From NCBI GenBank assembly GCA_031546715.1, contig JAVBKA010000192.1, positions 1 through 18,104 on the forward strand: a stretch of 18,104 nucleotides of DNA, in the 5' to 3' direction. Below, piece by piece: positions 15,016 through 18,104 of the stretch. The position numbers and the translations under genes are program-made. Within the stretch, counting starts at the first letter, position 1; each line of letters opens with the position of its first letter. The notes beneath the pieces are model-generated. The model was not told the DNA's origin. It saw only the letters and a program-made list of their open reading frames with translations, and made no database searches. The DNA is from JAVBKA01 sp031546715 (lineage in GTDB: Bacteria; Bacillota; Clostridia; Oscillospirales; UBA929).

Positions 15016-16014
15016 TCACTTTGTTGATTCACGTATTTTAACCATGGGTGAGAGAAAACAGACCGATTCATCATGATAATTCCCAGCTATCCGTCGCCTT
15101 AAAACTTCAAAGGTTTTCATACAAATATCACCAATCGGCTGCCTTACCGTTGTTAAAGGCGTTTCAAGTATGGAGGCAAACAGAAGGTCGTCATACCCGA
15201 CAACGGAAATATCTTGCGGAACACAGATACGCTGGTCCTTAAGTGCTTTAATAACTCCCATTGCCAAATAGTCATTGACACAAACTATGGCATCGGGACG
15301 GTCACTCATACAGTTGAGTGTCACTTGATACCCGTGATTGAAGTCTGGTACTGTTTCGATAATCCAATCTGGGTGATAGCTGAGGTTTGCATCCTTGAAT
15401 GCCTGCATATAGCCATCAAGGCGAAGCTTGGAAAGGAGCAGATTCCTGTCACCAGTAATAAAATATATTTTTTTCATCCCCTTTGACAGAAGATGATTGA
15501 CAATCTGGTACTCGCCCTCACGCAAATCGCTCATGACACATGGCTCCAAAAATTCGGTATATGCTGATGTGCAAAAGACGAAGGGAATACCAAGGTTTTT
15601 CAGCTTAAAAAGATGCGTCATGTCGGGATTTGTCTCTATTGTGGGTACTATAATTACGCCCTCAACATTTTTGCTGATAAACGTCTCAATATACTTTTTT
15701 TCGGCGGCGATTTTGTCGCCCGAAATGCCTAATAGGAGGGTATACGAGAACTTATCCAGCAGTTTATTAAACTCATCCACCAACATCGCAAAGAACGGGT
15801 TATTGATGTCGGTAACCACCAGCCCAATACATCTGCTTCTGCGAGTAATAAGACTTTGGGCAGAATGGTTGGGGGTGTAATTAAATTTTTCGGCAATTGC
15901 CTTGACCTTCTCACGTGTGTCCTCGCTCACGCCAGCCTTATCGTTGAGTGCGAGGGATGCTGCGCTTACAGAAACCTCTGCAATCCTGGCAATGTCTTTA
16001 ATCGTAAGCTTCAT
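15016..16014 (-). CDS. LacI-family transcriptional regulator
   Basis: 332 residues, standard length. Residues 2-50 form the LacI helix-turn-helix (TIKDIARIAEVSVSAASLALN, then GVSEDTREKV), and 48-60 the hinge helix region (NHSAQSL; the usual Arg is Gln here). IGLVVTDINNPFF opens the periplasmic-binding-protein-like sensor domain, which ends near GYDDLLFASILETPLTTVRQP. The protein binds a small sugar and releases or engages CG-centred palindromes. The adjacency and the shared AAACGTTT sites at 16044-16055, 14830-14844 and 14937-14951 make it the likely regulator of itself and the transporter/mannosidase operon. The palindrome at 3708 looks different, so it may not control the isomerase-kinase operon. 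Confidence 0.93.
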   Translation of the reverse strand: MKLTIKDIARIAEVSVSAASLALNDKAGVSEDTREKVKAIAEKFNYTPNHSAQSLITRRSRCIGLVVTDINNPFFAMLVDEFNKLLDKFSYTLLLGISGDKIAAEKKYIETFISKNVEGVIIVPTIETNPDMTHLFKLKNLGIPFVFCTSAYTEFLEPCVMSDLREGEYQIVNHLLSKGMKKIYFITGDRNLLLSKLRLDGYMQAFKDANLSYHPDWIIETVPDFNHGYQVTLNCMSDRPDAIVCVNDYLAMGVIKALKDQRICVPQDISVVGYDDLLFASILETPLTTVRQPIGDICMKTFEVLRRRIAGNYHDESVCFLSPMVKIRESTK

Positions 16015-16043
16015 GACAAACCACCGATGTAAATCAATTTGAC

Positions 16044-16055
16044 TAAAACGTTTTA
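16044..16055. promoter_or_regulatory. LacI-type operator at the regulator's own promoter
   Basis: TAAAACGTTTTA is a perfect 12-bp palindrome placed about 4-15 bases past the predicted start point (~16058), a classic autorepression position. Minus-strand context ATACATAAAACGTTTTAG matches site 1 (ATACATAAAACGTTTGAG). Confidence 0.7.
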
Positions 16056-16064
16056 TGTATTAAT

Positions 16065-16092
16065 AATATACTATAATACTTTGTTTTGTCAA
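16065..16092 (-). promoter_or_regulatory. Predicted sigma-A promoter of the LacI-family gene
   Basis: TTGACA (16092-16087), 16-bp spacer, TATATT (16070-16065) on the minus strand; leader of about 45 nt containing the operator. Confidence 0.65.
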
Positions 16093-16312
16093 TAGCATTT
16101 TGTATAATTAGCAAATTAAATTTTTTCAAATCATCTTGGGTAAAGGCATGCACACGCTTACTCTAAAATGCAACAGCACGTGGATACTAGGTGCTGATTA
16201 ACGGCTTTGCATTGGGCTCTGTCAGTTACGAAGCAGGAGTTATTACTACTTTGAGTGGCGCTTGTCGCTTATAAAGAGACAGAGTCTGAAAAAAAGCGTA
16301 TTGACCGCCCAA
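16093..16312. other. Intergenic stretch, nothing recognised
   Basis: About 220 bases between the regulator promoter and the IS remnant. Short frames exist on both strands (for example a plus-strand frame ending ...YEAGVITTLSGACRL before the TAA at 16272), but none has a ribosome site or a family I know. It may be a remnant of the gene the IS landed in. Confidence 0.4.
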
Positions 16313-16328
16313 TGTCATTAAGTTAAGG
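16313..16328. repeat. IS terminal inverted repeat, left
   Basis: TGTCATTAAGTTAAGG, exact reverse complement of 16894-16909. Confidence 0.8.
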
Positions 16329-16735
16329 CTTCAACATCGGGTGGGAGCACATTGTTAAAGAAGCAAACCCGCATGAATTGTCTGCAAATATGTATGGCGA
16401 CAGTAAAATTGACTTGGTAAATGTGCTTGGTGTCCGCCTTTAAAATGACTACGTGTGAGGTAATCATTTCAGCAAAGTTGTACATGATGATTCTTGCAAA
16501 TACTTCTTGCTCAATGTGTTCCCGCTTTTTTGAATGGAAATTGAGAAGCCCTATAGAGTATTTTAGTTCCCTGAAAGATGTTTCGATACCCCTCCTCATA
16601 TGATAAAGTTCTTTGAGTTCCAGTGGGGGAAATTCGGAAGCATCTAGATTTGTGATAACCGTTTCATAGGATTTCAGCCATTTCGCTTATCAGCGAGGAT
16701 AGGTTTTCCATTACGACGTTAGGATACTTTGTCAT
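16318..16735 (-). pseudogene. IS4-family transposase, internally deleted and out of frame
   Basis: The start is ATG at 16735 with AAGGAGG 8 nt upstream; it reads MTKYPNVVMENLSSLISEMAE, like IS4-type N-termini, then stops within a few codons. From about 16680 another frame carries the C-terminal part: a YETVITNLDASEFPPL stretch, ELKELYHMRRGIETSFRELK (the Y-2-R-3-E-6-K region holding the catalytic Glu of the DDE triad), then an ARIIMYNFAEMI stretch. Both Asp-bearing regions are missing. The usual RWGIE is RRGIE. About 20 N-terminal and 120 C-terminal residues remain of an expected 400 or more; it cannot be active. Confidence 0.8.
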
Positions 16736-16835
16736 CGATGAAGCCTCCTTGAAAATATGATTTTTTCAATTGGCTTCGCCGCAAATTTTTTCGGGTTTGT
16801 CAACCCCTTTTTAAAAATATTTTTATTACTACGTA

Positions 16836-16874
16836 AAAAAGAGCAGGGTATCAGTTTGATACTCCGCTCTTTTT
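16836..16874. terminator. Bidirectional terminator-like hairpin inside the IS
   Basis: An 18-nt stem (16836-16853 with 16857-16874) with one mismatch and one G-T pair, a GTT loop, an A-run and a T-run on the two arms. Placed between the outer repeat and the transposase start, it would stop outside transcription entering the transposase. Confidence 0.8.
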
Positions 16875-16893
16875 GCGTTGGTCTAAGCCATGC

Positions 16894-16909
16894 CCTTAAC
16901 TTAATGACA
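16894..16909. repeat. IS terminal inverted repeat, right
   Basis: CCTTAACTTAATGACA, exact reverse complement of 16313-16328; it is followed by a C-run (AACCCCCCCCG). Confidence 0.8.
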
Positions 16910-16933
16910 CAACCCCCCCGCCCTCTTTCATAA

Positions 16934-16962
16934 TTGACATAAAATAAAACTCGTGTCATAAT
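16934..16962 (+). promoter_or_regulatory. Predicted sigma-A promoter of hsdM
   Basis: TTGACA (16934-16939), 17-bp spacer, CATAAT (16957-16962); start near 16969, leader about 70 nt holding a TGACA/TGTCA inverted repeat (17003-17019). Confidence 0.6.
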
Positions 16963-17040
16963 AGTTTAGTTGATATTCGCTCAAACCTTGAAAAAACGCC
17001 TTTGACAGTGCCATTGTCATTAGAAATGAGGAAAACCGCC

Positions 17041-18104
17041 ATGAACAAGCAGCAACTTGCAACAAAAATATGGGAATCGGCGAATAAAATGCGTTCCAAA
17101 ATCGAGGCGCATGAATATAAGGACTATATTTTAGGATTTATTTTTTACAAATATCTTTCGGACAATGAGCTCAAATTTCTCAAAGAGAACAGTTTTACCC
17201 AAGAGGATATTGAGGCACTTGACGAGGAGGACGGCGACACTGTAAAGTATATCCGCCAGAATGTGGGATATTTTATTGCCTACAAGGATTTGTTTTCTAC
17301 TTGGCTTAAAATGGGCAAAGACTTTGATGCGTCTAATGTCACAGATGCCTTGTCTGCTTTCAGTCGGCTCATTAACCCCTCACACAAAAAAGTGTTTGAG
17401 GGCGTTTTTGACACGTTGCAAACTGGACTAAGTAAGCTTGGCGAAAGCTCCGGAGCGCGAACTAAAGCCATCAGCGACCTGATTCATTTGATAAAAGATA
17501 TCCCGATGAACGGCAAGCAGGATTATGATGTTCTCGGCTTTATCTATGAGTATCTTATTAGCATGTTTGCTGCCAACGCCGGGAAAAAGGCGGGCGAATT
17601 CTATACTCCTCACGAGGTTTCTTTGCTTAGACACATTGATAATTGATGCATCAAAAGGGTTCATGAAGGTTGGCAAGAACAATAAATTGCGGGCATCGGA
17701 CATCAAAAAAGTCGTAGATGCGTTTGTAAACAGATCCGATGTTGCCAAGTTTTCTAAAAAAGTCACTCGTGAGGAAATCCGCAACAACGAGTACAACTTG
17801 AATATTCCAAGATATGTGGATTCCTCTGACAGCGCGGAGAAGTGGGATATTTATGCCTCCATGTTTGGCGGAATCCCTCTGAGTGAAATTGCCGAGCTTG
17901 ACGAATACTGGGAAGCCTTCTCGGGGCTGAAAGAAGCTTTATTTGCTGTAAACGGAACGCCTTATACTGAGCTGGCAGTGGCTGACGTTGCAAGTGCTAT
18001 AGATAATCATCAGGCAATCAAGGCATATGTTTCTCATTTTGCCCATGGGTTTGCAAGCTTTGAGGGCTTTTTGAAAAATGAATTGATTACCAATATGGCG
18101 AGCC
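17041..18104 (+). pseudogene. hsdM: Type I restriction-modification DNA methyltransferase (HsdM), catalytic core deleted, frameshifted; runs off window
   Basis: The start is ATG at 17041 (GAGG 9 nt upstream; the in-frame ATG at 17002 lacks a site). The N-terminal helical domain is intact: MNKQQLATKIWESANKMRSK, YKDYILGFIFYKYLSDNE, then a DVLGFIYEYLISMFAANAGK stretch and AGEFYTPHEVSLL, the entry to the methylase domain. Near 17628 the frame shifts by one base, passing directly into DTLIIDASKGFMKVGKNNK and onward to the C-terminal region (EYNLNIPRYVDSS, WDIYASMFGGIP, FEGFLKNELITNM), still open at the window end. By comparison with remembered family members, about 200-220 residues are absent, including the SAM-binding loop and the NPPY catalytic motif. 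Frame one stops at 17646. HsdM methylates adenine as part of HsdRMS; this copy cannot. hsdS and hsdR would lie to the right, off-window. Confidence 0.85.

Larger units (their letters stand above)
16313..16909 (-). mobile_element. Degenerate IS4-type insertion sequence remnant (597 bp)
   Basis: Bounded by a perfect 16-bp inverted repeat (16313-16328 and 16894-16909, CCTTAACTTAATGACA). Inside are the start and the end of an IS4-family transposase with the middle missing, and a transcription-blocking hairpin ahead of it. The transposase stop TAA lies within the left repeat. Full elements of this kind are roughly 1.4-1.6 kb, so more than half is lost. No convincing target duplication is visible. 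Confidence 0.75.

Noticed and set aside
16786..16814. Small GGGTT/AACCC hairpin followed by T-run near the transposase start
   Set aside because: Only a 5-bp stem in AT-rich DNA; too weak to call beside the strong hairpin at 16836-16874.
16732..16959. Minus-strand ORF of 75 residues across the IS right end
   Set aside because: It runs through the terminator hairpin and the inverted repeat and overlaps the true transposase start in another frame; basic, low-complexity shadow.
1..18104. CRISPR array, tRNA, rRNA or riboswitch
   Set aside because: No regularly spaced repeats, no cloverleaf or rRNA-like stretch, and no known riboswitch core was noticed by eye on either strand.

Overview
The window looks like a piece of chromosome from a low-to-mid GC Clostridia-type Bacillota. 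The support is strong purine-rich ribosome sites (GGAGG, AGGAGG), several TTG starts, a lipoprotein solute-binding protein with LplB/LplC-type CUT1 permeases and no dedicated ATPase, and a LacI-type regulator. No species can be named from the sequence alone.

Left part (1-4830): a sugar or polyol dissimilation cluster. On the minus strand, an FGGY carbohydrate kinase, an L-fucose/L-arabinose-isomerase-like protein and a mannitol-1-phosphate-dehydrogenase-family oxidoreductase (cut by the window edge) overlap end to end by 1-4 bases. A class II aldolase is divergent on the plus strand. The two transcription units share one intergenic region. There the two predicted sigma-A promoters use almost the same -10 base pairs, with a palindrome beside them. 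Isomerase, kinase and aldolase fit an aldose to ketose to ketose-phosphate to trioses route. The substrate is unknown, and the aldolase departs from canonical fructose-bisphosphate aldolase at phosphate-binding positions.

Middle (4789-5611): a bidirectional terminator, a small flavodoxin with a good promoter, and a decayed reading frame between that promoter and the flavodoxin.

Central operon (5664-14659, all minus): lipoprotein binding protein, two permeases, an SGNH/SASA-type acetylesterase, a GH38 alpha-mannosidase, a cupin D-lyxose/D-mannose isomerase, and a broken URO-D-family gene, followed by a hairpin. The likely logic is import of a (possibly acetylated) mannoside, cytoplasmic deacetylation and demannosylation, then conversion of mannose to fructose. 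A LacI-family regulator lies immediately upstream. Its presumed operator (core AAACGTTT) occurs once just downstream of its own promoter and twice upstream of the binding-protein gene, inside an imperfect tandem duplication of roughly 85 bp.

Right part (16313-18104): a decayed IS4-type element with 16-bp inverted repeats, then an hsdM (type I DNA methyltransferase) gene that has lost its whole catalytic core. Three genes in this window (URO-D, transposase, hsdM) show the same lesion: a missing interior with the ends joined out of frame. This is either real gene decay or an assembly artefact and should be checked first.
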